A program made the translations under genes and the position numbers. From the NCBI GenBank assembly GCA_035493835.1, contig DATJHO010000047.1, positions 1 through 56,106 on the forward strand: a DNA stretch of 56,106 nt. The letters are read 5' to 3'. The stretch is from DASZTU01 sp035493835 (GTDB lineage Bacteria > Pseudomonadota > Alphaproteobacteria > Rhizobiales > Devosiaceae). Under the pieces are notes generated by a model that saw only the letters and a program-made list of their open reading frames with translations, did no database searches and was not told where the DNA came from. Shown piece after piece: positions 46,609-55,679 of this stretch. Positions within the stretch are counted from its first letter, which is position 1; every line of letters starts with the position of its first letter.

Positions 46609-47625
46609 TCATATTCTGCTTTCTCCGCGGCTTCGAGTGTGCCGAATTAAAGCTAGAAATGGTCGCTCGAGGAGGTAGTAACTCAGAATTCCGGTCCCGC
46701 AGGCCAAGCAGATTGCCGATAAAACAGCGACTGACCCTTTCAGGCCCAGGACCCGAAAAACCGGGATAGTAGTTGATATAACGAAGCTATGCCAAATGTA
46801 TATTGAATAGCTGGCGTCCCCCAATAATATCGGCAAACGACATCTCAGCCTTGTTGAAATCAGTGGCTCGAAGGTCAAGGTGCCAACCAGCAGAAGCAAT
46901 GCAGGTATTCCGAAATTGATGACCCGCTGTGGCGCTTCGGTCGGGGGAGCCAGAAGGAAGATCACTATCGCGGCGCCGACCAGAATTATACCGACCGACG
47001 ACTTCGGGAACTGGAAGCGCTGCCAACAAAGGGCCACCCAGGCGCCGGCCAAAAATTCCAGCAGCAGCGGGCTGGTCCACGTCAGCAATATGGGATCGGA
47101 GGGAGTAAGCGCGACCCCAGCTGTCACCGCAGCAACGAGTGCCGCGGTCAGCACAAGCACAATATGCCTGATGGACAGCAGCAAAAGCAACAACAATACA
47201 AAATAGAACAAGATCTCGTAGTTTAGCGTCCACCCTTGCGGCAGAATTGGAAGTATCTCCTGCGAGCCCGGAGCCTGCGCAGGTATGAACAAGTAAGACA
47301 GCACCACGTATTTCAGGCTCAAGGTAACGCGCGGAAAAAGGTGAAGCCACGTGCCGAGCAACATCACCGTCGTAGCCAGCCAGTAAAGCGGAACAACACG
47401 GCTGAATCTGTCGAGCAGGAATCTCACGGGGGAGGATCCCGCAGGGGTGATGAGCACCATGATGAAGCCGCTGATCAGGAAAAAGAGATCCACACCCGCT
47501 GCGCCCGGGACCCACGGCGCGCCATACCTACCGGTTGCGTGGGCCGTGACTACCCCGATCGCGGCCAGTCCGCGCAAATACTGCAGCCCATAGATTTTCT
47601 TCATGTCATGCCGGGTATGGGTCAT
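46609..47625 (-). CDS. acyltransferase family 3 membrane protein
   Basis: A 338-aa integral membrane O-acyltransferase (OafA/ExoZ-like). The start IYGLQYLRGLAAIGVVTAHATG contains the catalytic His, and FFLISGFIMVL, LDRFSRVVPLYWLATT and SIYIWHSFVIS are the family's conserved segments over about ten helices. It would add acetyl or succinyl groups to the exopolysaccharide at the membrane. ATG 47625 overlaps the upstream truncated gene's stop (TGATG); ATG 47604 is an alternative start. Confidence 0.88.
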   Translation of the reverse strand: MTHTRHDMKKIYGLQYLRGLAAIGVVTAHATGRYGAPWVPGAAGVDLFFLISGFIMVLITPAGSSPVRFLLDRFSRVVPLYWLATTVMLLGTWLHLFPRVTLSLKYVVLSYLFIPAQAPGSQEILPILPQGWTLNYEILFYFVLLLLLLLSIRHIVLVLTAALVAAVTAGVALTPSDPILLTWTSPLLLEFLAGAWVALCWQRFQFPKSSVGIILVGAAIVIFLLAPPTEAPQRVINFGIPALLLLVGTLTFEPLISTRLRCRLPILLGDASYSIYIWHSFVISTTIPVFRVLGLKGSVAVLSAICLACGTGILSYYLLERPFLALIRHTRSRGESRI

Positions 47626-48293
47626 CACTGAAGGAAAAATGGCGCCAACAGGCGCTCCACCACAAAATGTGAGCCGGCATGGGTATAGTGCCCGTCGCCC
47701 CACTGGAAAATTTGTCTGGCGTCATTCCGAATGCGGCAGCGCCCCGAGGCGCAGAGTACGCCCATGGGCGACACGAAATGGATGCTCAGGTGCCTTGCGA
47801 GCCGCTCAAAAACGGCCTCGTGCTCGGATCCGCTGCGAGGGCTGGCATAGGCAGCGGCCGACCATAGGCTGATCTGCTCGACATCGAGATAATAGCGCGG
47901 GGAGTCGCCAACGAGGATGATGTTCTCGACACCCGAGGATTTCAGGAACCCTACGGTTCCCTCGAGCAGGCTTGCCGGTACGCTCTCCTCGCCCGAGAAG
48001 GCGCCGCCAGATACGAGAAGCAGCATTGAAAAAAGAGCGGGAAAGATGCGCCGCACCCGCCTTCCATAAAAGCCCACGAGCGCAAAGCGGCCGAGCGTGA
48101 TCTCACGATGCAGAATTCCGGTGATGAGGAAGCCCGAAATCACGAAGAAAATGTCGACCCCGACGAAGCCACCCGGCAGCAGCCTTGGATCGAGATGAAA
48201 TGGCACTACCGGCAGGATGGCGATGGCTCCAAGGCCGTCGATGTCGCTGCGATGTACAGTAGGGGCCGATGTCGACCGCAGTATCCTATCCAT
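47625..48293 (-). pseudogene. acyltransferase-3/SGNH gene with a large in-frame internal deletion
   Basis: A 222-aa remnant. Residues 16-95 are the start of an OafA/YrhL-type acyltransferase (DIDGLGAIAILPVVPFHLDP, VDIFFVISGFLITG, FYGRRVRRIFPALFSMLLLV). The sequence then jumps directly to the C-terminal part of an SGNH domain (VENIILVGDSPRYYLDVEQISLW ... WGDGHYTHAGSHFVVERLLAPFF). Full members have about 620-660 residues, so roughly 400 residues, including most membrane helices and the SGNH catalytic Ser block, are missing. The frame is intact, but acyl transfer is unlikely. The first catalytic His is replaced by a degenerate VPFHLDP segment. Confidence 0.8.
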
Positions 48294-48406
48294 TACTGTG
48301 CCTTGAACTTCGCCACCCGAACGACTTAGCGTGGTTTTACGACGGCTGTGTCAGAGCCCTGGTATGAATGGGAACGAGTTGTTTGTCGTCCCCGCATTGT
48401 GTTTCT

Positions 48407-49699
48407 TTAGACTTCATGAAAATTGCGCCAAGCGGCACCGAAGGCGACCGCCCTCTTTGCTGGCAAGTTGGCGACCTGCGGGTGAGCCATTGAAGTGGTT
48501 TGGTCGGCTTCAACAGGCGACGGGTGCACTCTCAAAAATCCCGCCAGTGTCATGCAGGCCAGGGGGTACAGGGGCACGCCCAGGCCTCCCCCGAGAAAGC
48601 TGAAATACAGGAACAGCGCCCATATGACTAAGGGCGGGTGCCCGCTTTTAAACAACATGCGAAGGAAGACGACGTAGTAGCTAATGGTCGCGAGCAAACC
48701 ATACTCGTAAAGCAGCTTGTTGAAAGAAAAACCCGCTCCCACGGCATCGCCAGATCCCGGCCCGTTGCCGTAAAATATCACCGGGCCCTTTGCGAACTGC
48801 TCTTCTAGCACTTGCAAGGGAACAATATATCGACCATGGGCGCTCCCGTGGGCATTTTGGAATTCAAAAATGCGCCCCGTGAAATCTGAAAACACGCTCG
48901 TAAAAGACAAGGCTATCAGCACAGCGCCAGCAAAGATGATGCCGGGAAGGAGAAGACGTCTCGGAGCATAGAGCAGAAGCAGAGGGGAGGAGAGGGCCAG
49001 CATGAATGGCCCGCTTCCACCCAGCGTGATCAGCATGGTGAAAAACAGGATCGCCAATCGCAGCGGCCGGCGAGAGTACGAGAGCTCGATCATGATGGCG
49101 ATGGCCAGAAACTGAGACAGAATCGAAACTTCGAGGAAAACAGCAGCATTCGGCTGCATCCATGGAGACTGGAAGGCAGTAGGGTGCCGGTACATATACC
49201 CGGGAACAAGCAACGCCTTGGGAATGACGGCATCGAGATTGACCCACAGTCCGGGTCGCAGCACGATCTGCAGGGCCCATTCGACCAAGACTATTGGTGC
49301 TGTACACAGCATGAAAGTCACGAACAAATTCATGGCTCTTTGAGATGTGTAACGACTTACTGGCATGTTAAAGACAAATGGCAATGCAAGAGCCGAGACA
49401 AGCAGAAAACTTGACAGCGACGAACCTGCATCTACCGCGATGTCTGTTGCGCCAAGCGACACGAATATACAGTAAAAACAGAGCTGAATCTTGTCGATAG
49501 CGCCGAGTCCGCGCGACAAGAGAAATGCAATTACCGCGAAAGAAGAGAAAAGGCCGATCGGAACGACGATGTTGCCGATTGTCATGCCGATTTTCTGAAG
49601 AAAAATAACAGATATCATCAGGATAGCGAAGCAGGCATAGGCGACCGCTTCGATCTGCGCCCGCTCCGGCGGCTTCGGCTCAGCTGCGTAGGTAGTCAT
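48407..49699 (-). CDS. Wzy-like polysaccharide polymerase / O-antigen ligase family (ExoQ-like)
   Basis: A 430-aa membrane protein with about 11 helices and a large periplasmic loop near residues 185-215 (YMYRHPTAFQSPWMQPNAAVFLE) and another at 290-335 (NAHGSAHGRYIVPLQVLEEQF). Length, topology and neighbours suit a polymerase that joins repeat units in the periplasm. Family 3 O-antigen ligases share this layout, so ligase cannot be excluded. It lies in the same direction as the flippase upstream. Confidence 0.8.
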   Translation of the reverse strand: MTTYAAEPKPPERAQIEAVAYACFAILMISVIFLQKIGMTIGNIVVPIGLFSSFAVIAFLLSRGLGAIDKIQLCFYCIFVSLGATDIAVDAGSSLSSFLLVSALALPFVFNMPVSRYTSQRAMNLFVTFMLCTAPIVLVEWALQIVLRPGLWVNLDAVIPKALLVPGYMYRHPTAFQSPWMQPNAAVFLEVSILSQFLAIAIMIELSYSRRPLRLAILFFTMLITLGGSGPFMLALSSPLLLLYAPRRLLLPGIIFAGAVLIALSFTSVFSDFTGRIFEFQNAHGSAHGRYIVPLQVLEEQFAKGPVIFYGNGPGSGDAVGAGFSFNKLLYEYGLLATISYYVVFLRMLFKSGHPPLVIWALFLYFSFLGGGLGVPLYPLACMTLAGFLRVHPSPVEADQTTSMAHPQVANLPAKRAVAFGAAWRNFHEV

Positions 49700-49932
49700 C
49701 GACCTTTGCCCTGCAGCTGGAAGCGGCTTATTTCAGCGGGAGCCGACTTCTGGTTGTTCCCGCGCTACTGTCGTCTAGTGCAAAAATACGCCGAAATTGT
49801 ATAGCTCGTCATAAGACCATTTGCGGCGTGTCAGTCAACAGCCTAGACCTCGGGCGGCGTATCTGCCGCGCTTGCGTTGGTGGTCGAGGCGGGCAGCGCG
49901 GCGAGGCAGGCAGTGCCCATGTATGCGGCGAG

Positions 49933-51330
49933 CTATGCCAATGCGTCCCTAACCTGTATCCGAAGCCAAGGGTCAAGCGTGAGCACGGTAGCGATGAACG
50001 CAACAGCGCCGACCATTATTTGCGTCGTGAGTGCCAATAGCGAAGGCGAAGCAAGATAGTGATCTGCCAGCTTTACCGCGGCAATCATTGTGGCCGAGCC
50101 AACAAGTGACGGTGCGAGCAGGCGCAATTGCCAAGACGGACCGACTGCAGAAATCTTGGCAACGACATAGGAGGTTATCGGCAGGCTGACGATGATGGGC
50201 ACTGTCCATATCAGCACGGCGATGATCTGGTTCTGAGGGTGCAGTGCAATCATGGCCAGCACGACGAAGCCAAGTTGAAATATTGAATTGTATAGCGAAA
50301 AATGCACCTGCCCCTTGACCCGGGCCAGCATGGAGCCGGGCAGGCGTACGAATCCGGCGGCTGCCCCGATCGCCGCGATTTGTATCAGCACGATTACCGG
50401 ATCCCAATTCGCGCCGAACGCGATGGAGACCAGCTGGGGCGCAACAACTGCCAGCCCGACAAAGGCGGGTACCGCGGATATGCAGATGATCCTTGTGACC
50501 AGCTCGAACTGACGAGCGAGGGCGGCATCGGAATGCTGCTCGGCTGCCATCAGGGGAAAGCCGAAATTCATTAGGGTCGTCGTCAGAGCCGTCTGCGGGG
50601 TGATTGTGAGCCGAAAGGCGACGTTGACGTAACCTGCGACGCTGAGATTGCTGAACATTGCGATCAGCAGCGTGAAAATCTGCAAGCGCACGCCGGCTAT
50701 GGTGTGCATGACGGCGTAGGGCAGAGCAAAGCGCAACAACTCTCGAAGCGGAGCAATTGCGAACACCGGCCTGGGGAGCCATCGCGTCTGGGCGGCTAGC
50801 AGTACGGCCTGAATAGCGACGCCTGCTGTATATTGTAGAATGAGGCTCCAAGCGCCCGTGCCCATCCGCGCCAGAAAAATGCCGAATAAACATCCAGCAA
50901 CTTTGCCGAAGATGGAGGCACGTGCGACGTTGGCATAGAGGAGTTCGCGACGTTCTCGCGCGTTCGCGACACCGATATAGCCGCTGAATGGCAGCGAGAG
51001 CAGCGAGGCGGTGCTCAACCAGGCGATTTGTGCGGTTGCGCCGCTGAGCAACAATGCAGTCAGCAAGCCGATGCCGATTAACAGCGCCGCAATGGCTTCG
51101 ACGAACCAAAGGGCATTGCCGAAGGTGGGATCGTCAACATCGCGGTTTTGGATGAGGGCATCGTGAAAGAAGCCTTCCACATAGAGGTTGAGCACAAGGG
51201 TAAGGCCATTGATCAAGGCCGCGATGCCAAAGTCGCTCGGCGCGACCAGCCGAGCCATGATCAGTACGGTAATAAGAGAAATCCCGGCCGTCGCCAAGCT
51301 GTCACTGGCGATCCAGACTCCGTTTCGCAC
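49933..51330 (-). CDS. polysaccharide flippase (Wzx / MOP family)
   Basis: A 465-aa membrane protein with about 12-14 helices. The start VWIASDSLATAGISLITVLIMARLVAPSDFGIAALI is typical of the polysaccharide biosynthesis/Wzx group of the MOP exporters. It should flip the undecaprenyl-linked repeat unit to the periplasm. Together with exoY, the polymerase and the ExoP-like gene it completes a Wzx/Wzy pathway. Gap 49700-49932 holds nothing recognisable. Confidence 0.9.
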   Translation of the reverse strand: MRNGVWIASDSLATAGISLITVLIMARLVAPSDFGIAALINGLTLVLNLYVEGFFHDALIQNRDVDDPTFGNALWFVEAIAALLIGIGLLTALLLSGATAQIAWLSTASLLSLPFSGYIGVANARERRELLYANVARASIFGKVAGCLFGIFLARMGTGAWSLILQYTAGVAIQAVLLAAQTRWLPRPVFAIAPLRELLRFALPYAVMHTIAGVRLQIFTLLIAMFSNLSVAGYVNVAFRLTITPQTALTTTLMNFGFPLMAAEQHSDAALARQFELVTRIICISAVPAFVGLAVVAPQLVSIAFGANWDPVIVLIQIAAIGAAAGFVRLPGSMLARVKGQVHFSLYNSIFQLGFVVLAMIALHPQNQIIAVLIWTVPIIVSLPITSYVVAKISAVGPSWQLRLLAPSLVGSATMIAAVKLADHYLASPSLLALTTQIMVGAVAFIATVLTLDPWLRIQVRDALA

Positions 51331-51434
51331 GGCATTTCCCCGAATTGAACTGTCAGTTGCGTCGCAAGGCCTTTACGCTAATGTTGTTTACTGTCCTTGC
51401 ATAGACATGTGGTCCATTTAGACGAGGCTGGAGT

Positions 51435-52409
51435 TTGGAAATCAGTGACGGAAAAGCAAAAGCGACTGATGTTCTTGCTGCCCACTACGTTGAGGGCGAG
51501 CGGAAGTCGGGGCGCTCCGCTATAATTGTCACCGGCGCGGACGCCAACTACTTCCCATATGCAAAAGAGCTCGTCATTTCGATCAGGGCGGCGAAGGGCC
51601 AGGAATGCTCGATCGGATTTTACGACCTTGGCCTGGAGCCGGAGCAAAACGCTTGGTTGCAGGATCTGGATGTGGCAGTTAAGCGACCCAACACGTTGCT
51701 TGAACTGGACGTTTCGGCGGAAATATCGCCAAATAAACTTGGGTATCTGGCACGCCCCTTTCTGCGCGAGAACTTTCCGGGCTATGACACTTACGTCTGG
51801 ATGGATGCCGATGCATGGCTCCAGAGCGGAGCTGGACTGGATCTACTGCTTGCCGCAGCCCGTGAACGGGGCGCCGCTTTCATCCGGCAGAATGACCCAA
51901 GCTATAAGCCAACCTGGTGGCTGAGAGGATGGATGCTCAAGCACTTCGTTCTCGGTTATGGAGTGCTGAAGGGGCTTTACCTCTTCCTTTGGCCCCACAT
52001 CAACAACGGCGTGTTCGCCATGCAGGCCGATGCGCCACATTGGGAAGAGTGGCGGCGTCGCTATCAGGGCGCCTATGATCGCACCTCCCTGCCGGCGCCC
52101 CACGATCAGTTCAGTCTGAACGCCGCTGTCGTTCTTGGGCGTCTCAAAGCAAATTTTGCTCCGCCCACGTTGAACTGGATTTGTGATCTATCACCGCCGA
52201 AATGGGACCCATCGGCCAAGAAACTGTGTCGGCCCCTGGCGCCTCATGAGGTTATCGATATCGTCCATCTGGCGGGACCTGCCAAGACGGCCACCTTCGA
52301 CATCGCATCGCTCGATGGAGGAACGGTGCGAACGGGCCTGCGATATTCCAGTTTCCATTCGGACGCGCCGGTGGCGAGCCCCAAGGACCACCTCGGAGCG
52401 GACGCATAG
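51435..52409 (+). CDS. GT-A-fold glycosyltransferase (nucleotide-diphosphosugar transferase)
   Basis: A 324-aa putative glycosyltransferase. AIIVTGADANYFPYAKELVISIR is a GT-A-type N terminus, and YVWMDADAWLQ carries the DxD metal motif. HDQFSLNAAVV and LGRLKANFAPPTLNWICDL resemble retaining family 8-like enzymes. I cannot assign donor or acceptor. No ATG is near the start; TTG 51435 has GGAG close upstream, so the start is uncertain. It is divergent from the flippase, with 104 bases between. Confidence 0.75.
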   Translation: MEISDGKAKATDVLAAHYVEGERKSGRSAIIVTGADANYFPYAKELVISIRAAKGQECSIGFYDLGLEPEQNAWLQDLDVAVKRPNTLLELDVSAEISPNKLGYLARPFLRENFPGYDTYVWMDADAWLQSGAGLDLLLAAARERGAAFIRQNDPSYKPTWWLRGWMLKHFVLGYGVLKGLYLFLWPHINNGVFAMQADAPHWEEWRRRYQGAYDRTSLPAPHDQFSLNAAVVLGRLKANFAPPTLNWICDLSPPKWDPSAKKLCRPLAPHEVIDIVHLAGPAKTATFDIASLDGGTVRTGLRYSSFHSDAPVASPKDHLGADA

Positions 52410-52440
52410 GCACAGCGCTAGCCGCTGAACGAGCCGCCGG

Positions 52441-53529
52441 TCATTCGACTGGGAGCTGGGCGCGTTGGTGGTGGGGATCGCTATCCCGCAGCCCGATCAG
52501 GGCCTCATGCAGCACCCGTGCCGAGCCGTTCCAGTTGAAGGCTTGCTGGCAGTCTTGCTGAAAGGCCAGCCAGCGCTGCCGCAGGACGGGCGGGGCCATG
52601 CTGGCAAGCTCCTGATAGATAGCCTCGATCTCCGAGAAGTGGCCGATCTTTCGAATGAAGAGATCGCTGTGGCGCATACCGCGATATTCGCCCCGGACGT
52701 CGGAATATGAGACAACGACGGCATTATTGGCGATGTAGCTGCCCACCTTGAGCTTGTGACCAGCCTCGAATCGATCGGTGACCAAGCCGATCCGGAGCGC
52801 CGCGGACGCATCTGCCTCCGGCCAGGGTCTGGCGGACAGCAGGCGGCGGGCGTCCGCCGGCAATTCGTCGGCAAAAATAGTCCATGGCCGCGGCGAGCCG
52901 GCGTACTCGTTGGCCATCCTCATGAGGTCACGATGTTTGGGCCGCCAGCCGAATGTACCGAGCACGGCCAGTTCGCGGACGAGTTCGGCAGATGGAGAAA
53001 GCGGGGCCACGGGGGGAAGACCGGGCGGCAGATAGACGATGCGTTCCCGGCCTGCCGAGGGCGTCACCGCCGCCTCATCTTGGCGCGCGAGCACGCCGAT
53101 CAGCGGAAATGGTCCGGGGCCGTAGGCGCGTCGCTCCCATTGGCGGGCTCCCGCTGCCAGCATCGTCGTCGCCGGATTGCCTGGATACATCGAGGGCAGG
53201 GCACGGCTGGTAATGTTGTGCAGAATCGGGATCACCTTGACGCCCGATGCGAAAGCCAGCAGGTCCAGCGGCTCCCAGGAGCAAACGACCGCGTCAGCTT
53301 CGGCCGCCTGCCGCACCAGGGCAACATTGCGCGGCGAGAAATATTTGGCTCGGTAGTAGGGCACACCCAAAGCCAGATTGGCCATCTCCCTGGACCGGGA
53401 GACGCGCGGAACCGAGACCGTCTCCACGGCAATGCCTCGGGCGGTCAGCGCCCCGACCATCTTGGTATCGTAGATCTCCTCGCCGCCCCCCGAGCCGCTC
53501 GAGCCCTTCTGAATCCAGGCTAATCGCAT
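52441..53529 (-). CDS. glycosyltransferase (GT-B-like)
   Basis: A 362-aa protein likely of GT-B fold. The N terminus LAWIQKGSSGSGGGEEIYDTKMVGALTARG has the glycine-rich acceptor loop, and the mid part VIPILHNITSRALPSMYPG followed by AVLGTFGWRPKHRDLM opens the nucleotide-binding domain. HKLKVGSYIANNAVVVSYSD and FAFQQDCQQAFNWN-like segments near the C terminus fit family 4-like enzymes. ATG 53529 is chosen; GTG 53535 is one codon away from the upstream small gene. Substrate is unknown. Confidence 0.75.
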   Translation of the reverse strand: MRLAWIQKGSSGSGGGEEIYDTKMVGALTARGIAVETVSVPRVSRSREMANLALGVPYYRAKYFSPRNVALVRQAAEADAVVCSWEPLDLLAFASGVKVIPILHNITSRALPSMYPGNPATTMLAAGARQWERRAYGPGPFPLIGVLARQDEAAVTPSAGRERIVYLPPGLPPVAPLSPSAELVRELAVLGTFGWRPKHRDLMRMANEYAGSPRPWTIFADELPADARRLLSARPWPEADASAALRIGLVTDRFEAGHKLKVGSYIANNAVVVSYSDVRGEYRGMRHSDLFIRKIGHFSEIEAIYQELASMAPPVLRQRWLAFQQDCQQAFNWNGSARVLHEALIGLRDSDPHHQRAQLPVE

Positions 53530-53537
53530 GATCACCG

Positions 53538-53876
53538 TCAGACAGCTTCATCGATCATGCGCAGCATCTGGGTGAACCTGTCGATTTCGCCGCGAAGGGT
53601 CACGAGCCGCCTGTTGGCGCGTTCGGTCTCGCGCTCATGCTCCACGATCGCCGCCTCATCCTCTCTGGAGCGTTCCTGATATGACCCGGACTGATCCATC
53701 AGCGTTACGGTTGCCAGCATCCCCTCGGAAATCCGGCGTTCAAGCCCGGACATTTCGCGCTGGGCTTCGGTGAGCGCGGCGTTGATGCTCTCGCGGACCG
53801 ACCCCCGCCGCGCCGTATCGCCGGCCTGATCGCGTGCCGGGGACCGCGTGCGAAATATCGGTAGAATGCTGGCCAT
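53538..53876 (-). CDS. small coiled-coil protein of unknown function
   Basis: A 112-aa protein, highly charged with long helical heptads (NAALTEAQREMSGLERRISEGM and EDEAAIVEHERETERANRRL). No signal peptide, membrane helix or known domain is seen. GGGAGAA lies five to six bases before ATG 53876. It is tightly packed between two glycosyltransferases on the same strand (8 and 16 bases away), so it is translated with them and could act as an adaptor or regulator of the synthesis complex. That role is a guess. Confidence 0.7.
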   Translation of the reverse strand: MASILPIFRTRSPARDQAGDTARRGSVRESINAALTEAQREMSGLERRISEGMLATVTLMDQSGSYQERSREDEAAIVEHERETERANRRLVTLRGEIDRFTQMLRMIDEAV

Positions 53877-53892
53877 CACGTTCTCCCACCTG

Positions 53893-55137
53893 CTACCCGA
53901 TGTGCTCGACCACTCTATGCCGTAATTCTTGGCGGCCGCCAGTCGAACGGCCCGATACTTCGTTGAGAATTTCAATGAACTTCTGGCCGATGGCGGCGAT
54001 GTCAAAGGTCGACTCCGCGTAGCGACGACCGCTCTGTTCCATCTGCTGGCGCAAGGCGGCATCATCGAGAAGTCGTCGCGCGTTCGCCAGCATGGCTGGA
54101 GGGTCGTTCGGTGCGGCAACCAGGCCGGCGGCCGCGCGCATTATCGTGCGGGCCGCAAGATTATCCAGCGGTAGCGACGCCAGGATCGGACGCCCCGCAG
54201 CCAAGTATGACAGAACCTTGGAGGGCACCGAATAGGCGCCCGCGTCCGCCTCGATGATCGCACACAGAATGTCCGCACCGGCAAGCGCCTTGGGCAGATC
54301 CTCGGCCCTCAACCAAGGGCGCACGAAGAGATTGCCGATGCCTTCCGTCGCAGCCCGTTCGGCAACGTAGTTAGGGGCATGGCCTTCGGAAAACACCCAG
54401 ACGTCGGCGTCGAGCGAGCGTGCCAGTTCAACCAGCACGTCGGGATTGTGCTTGCGGGCCAGCGTTCCGGTGTAGACGATGCGCAGGCGCTCGGGCCGCA
54501 TGTTCGCGACGGACCAGTCGTTGTCGCGCGGCAACGATGGAATATCCTGCAGGGGCGCCCAATTCTCGATGATGCTGACCCGGTCGGTACTCAGCCGCCA
54601 CGGACTTTCCGCCAACGTGGCGCGGAAGGAATCGGCAATCGCCACCACCTTGTCGCTGGAGCGGATCAGGCTTTTTTCCTTGGCCCGGTAATAGGCGCCC
54701 GCCGCGTGGCCTAGGGTGGCGCTTTTCTTGCCGAGGACGCTGGCTATCGCGTCGCTGTGGATGTCCTGCAGCCAATAAACGAAGTGCCCGCCGATACCGC
54801 GAACGGACTTGAGTAGCGACTGCTGAACTTCGAGGGGCGAATTGGCCGATATGACGACATCGGGCCGTTCCTGGATGACAAGGTCCTTGAGCTTGCGGGC
54901 ATATTCAAACTGCTGAAGCCCGCGGCGCAACAGATTGTCCTTGTCGAAAGGCGCCGAAATATCGAGCGGGCAACGTCGCAATTTACCGCCCGCGGTGCCC
55001 GGATCGCTGACGCGCCCCTTTGGGCCGGGAAACCCGGCAAACCAGACGTAAACGATGTCGCAGCCCATTTCCGCCAGTTGGGTCGCCAACTGTCCGGTAA
55101 AGGCATGGCCGCCATAGTCGTGAAGCAGGACTTTCAT
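53893..55137 (-). CDS. family 4 glycosyltransferase (WbuB-like)
   Basis: A 414-aa GT-B enzyme of the WbuB/GT4 type. The N-terminal domain starts MKVLLHDYGGHAFTGQLA and includes YWLQDIHSDAIASVLGKKS. The C-terminal domain has IVYTGTLARKHNPDVLVELA and the donor-binding EADAGAYSVPSKVLSYLAAGRPI, with the family's Glu/Ser-Pro-Ser-Lys motif. It is probably retaining, using a UDP-HexNAc or similar donor; the exact sugar is unknown. ATG 55137 is preferred to GTG 55146. Confidence 0.88.
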   Translation of the reverse strand: MKVLLHDYGGHAFTGQLATQLAEMGCDIVYVWFAGFPGPKGRVSDPGTAGGKLRRCPLDISAPFDKDNLLRRGLQQFEYARKLKDLVIQERPDVVISANSPLEVQQSLLKSVRGIGGHFVYWLQDIHSDAIASVLGKKSATLGHAAGAYYRAKEKSLIRSSDKVVAIADSFRATLAESPWRLSTDRVSIIENWAPLQDIPSLPRDNDWSVANMRPERLRIVYTGTLARKHNPDVLVELARSLDADVWVFSEGHAPNYVAERAATEGIGNLFVRPWLRAEDLPKALAGADILCAIIEADAGAYSVPSKVLSYLAAGRPILASLPLDNLAARTIMRAAAGLVAAPNDPPAMLANARRLLDDAALRQQMEQSGRRYAESTFDIAAIGQKFIEILNEVSGRSTGGRQELRHRVVEHIG

Positions 55138-55679
55138 TTTCGGCACCCCGAAATTGGAATCACGCTTGGTTTTCGGCTCGACAAGATGCCCATCAACGAG
55201 AGCTTTTTTTCGAGCCCGAGCAGGCGAACGCCTCCAGCAGTCTCAACGTCCTTATGCCGTCGGCATTGGCAGTATATTCGGGCGTTTGGAAGCTAACCTG
55301 AACGCGGAATCGGTCAGGTCGCCGTAGTGAAGTACAAAGTGCGGATCGGGTACATTCGGATCCAGATAGAAGGTCTTCAAAACATCTAAACGAATTCAAA
55401 CTGGATGGAAACGTCAGAACGCTTATACCTGCATTGCGGAGCAAGCGCAGCGACGTGCTGAATCTGTGGCGAATGGTGTGGCAGCGTATATTTGGAGTTT
55501 GGCATTTTATAGGAGCAGCGCTGAGACATTCGCTGTTGGTGTTTGATGTTGTTGGTCACATAGAAATCACGAATAATCAGAATGATTTCAGACTGTTAAA
55601 ATTTTAGAGATACGCGGAAGTGTTCCTCCACGGCCATCTGTAATGTTGGCAACAACCTCCTGATCGAGAGTTGTTGAAA
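55138..55679. other. 542-base gap before the RTX-like gene
   Basis: AT-rich (notably 55480-55680) and with no supported open frame. It must hold the promoters of the divergent GT4 and RTX-like genes. I see no clear operator; there is a run TTAAAATTTTAGAG at 55597-55610. Confidence 0.35.

Noticed and set aside
47870..47930. GDSP motif in the truncated acyltransferase, resembling an SGNH nucleophile
   Set aside because: By position it corresponds to the later ILVGPxP strand of SGNH domains, not to block I, which is deleted.
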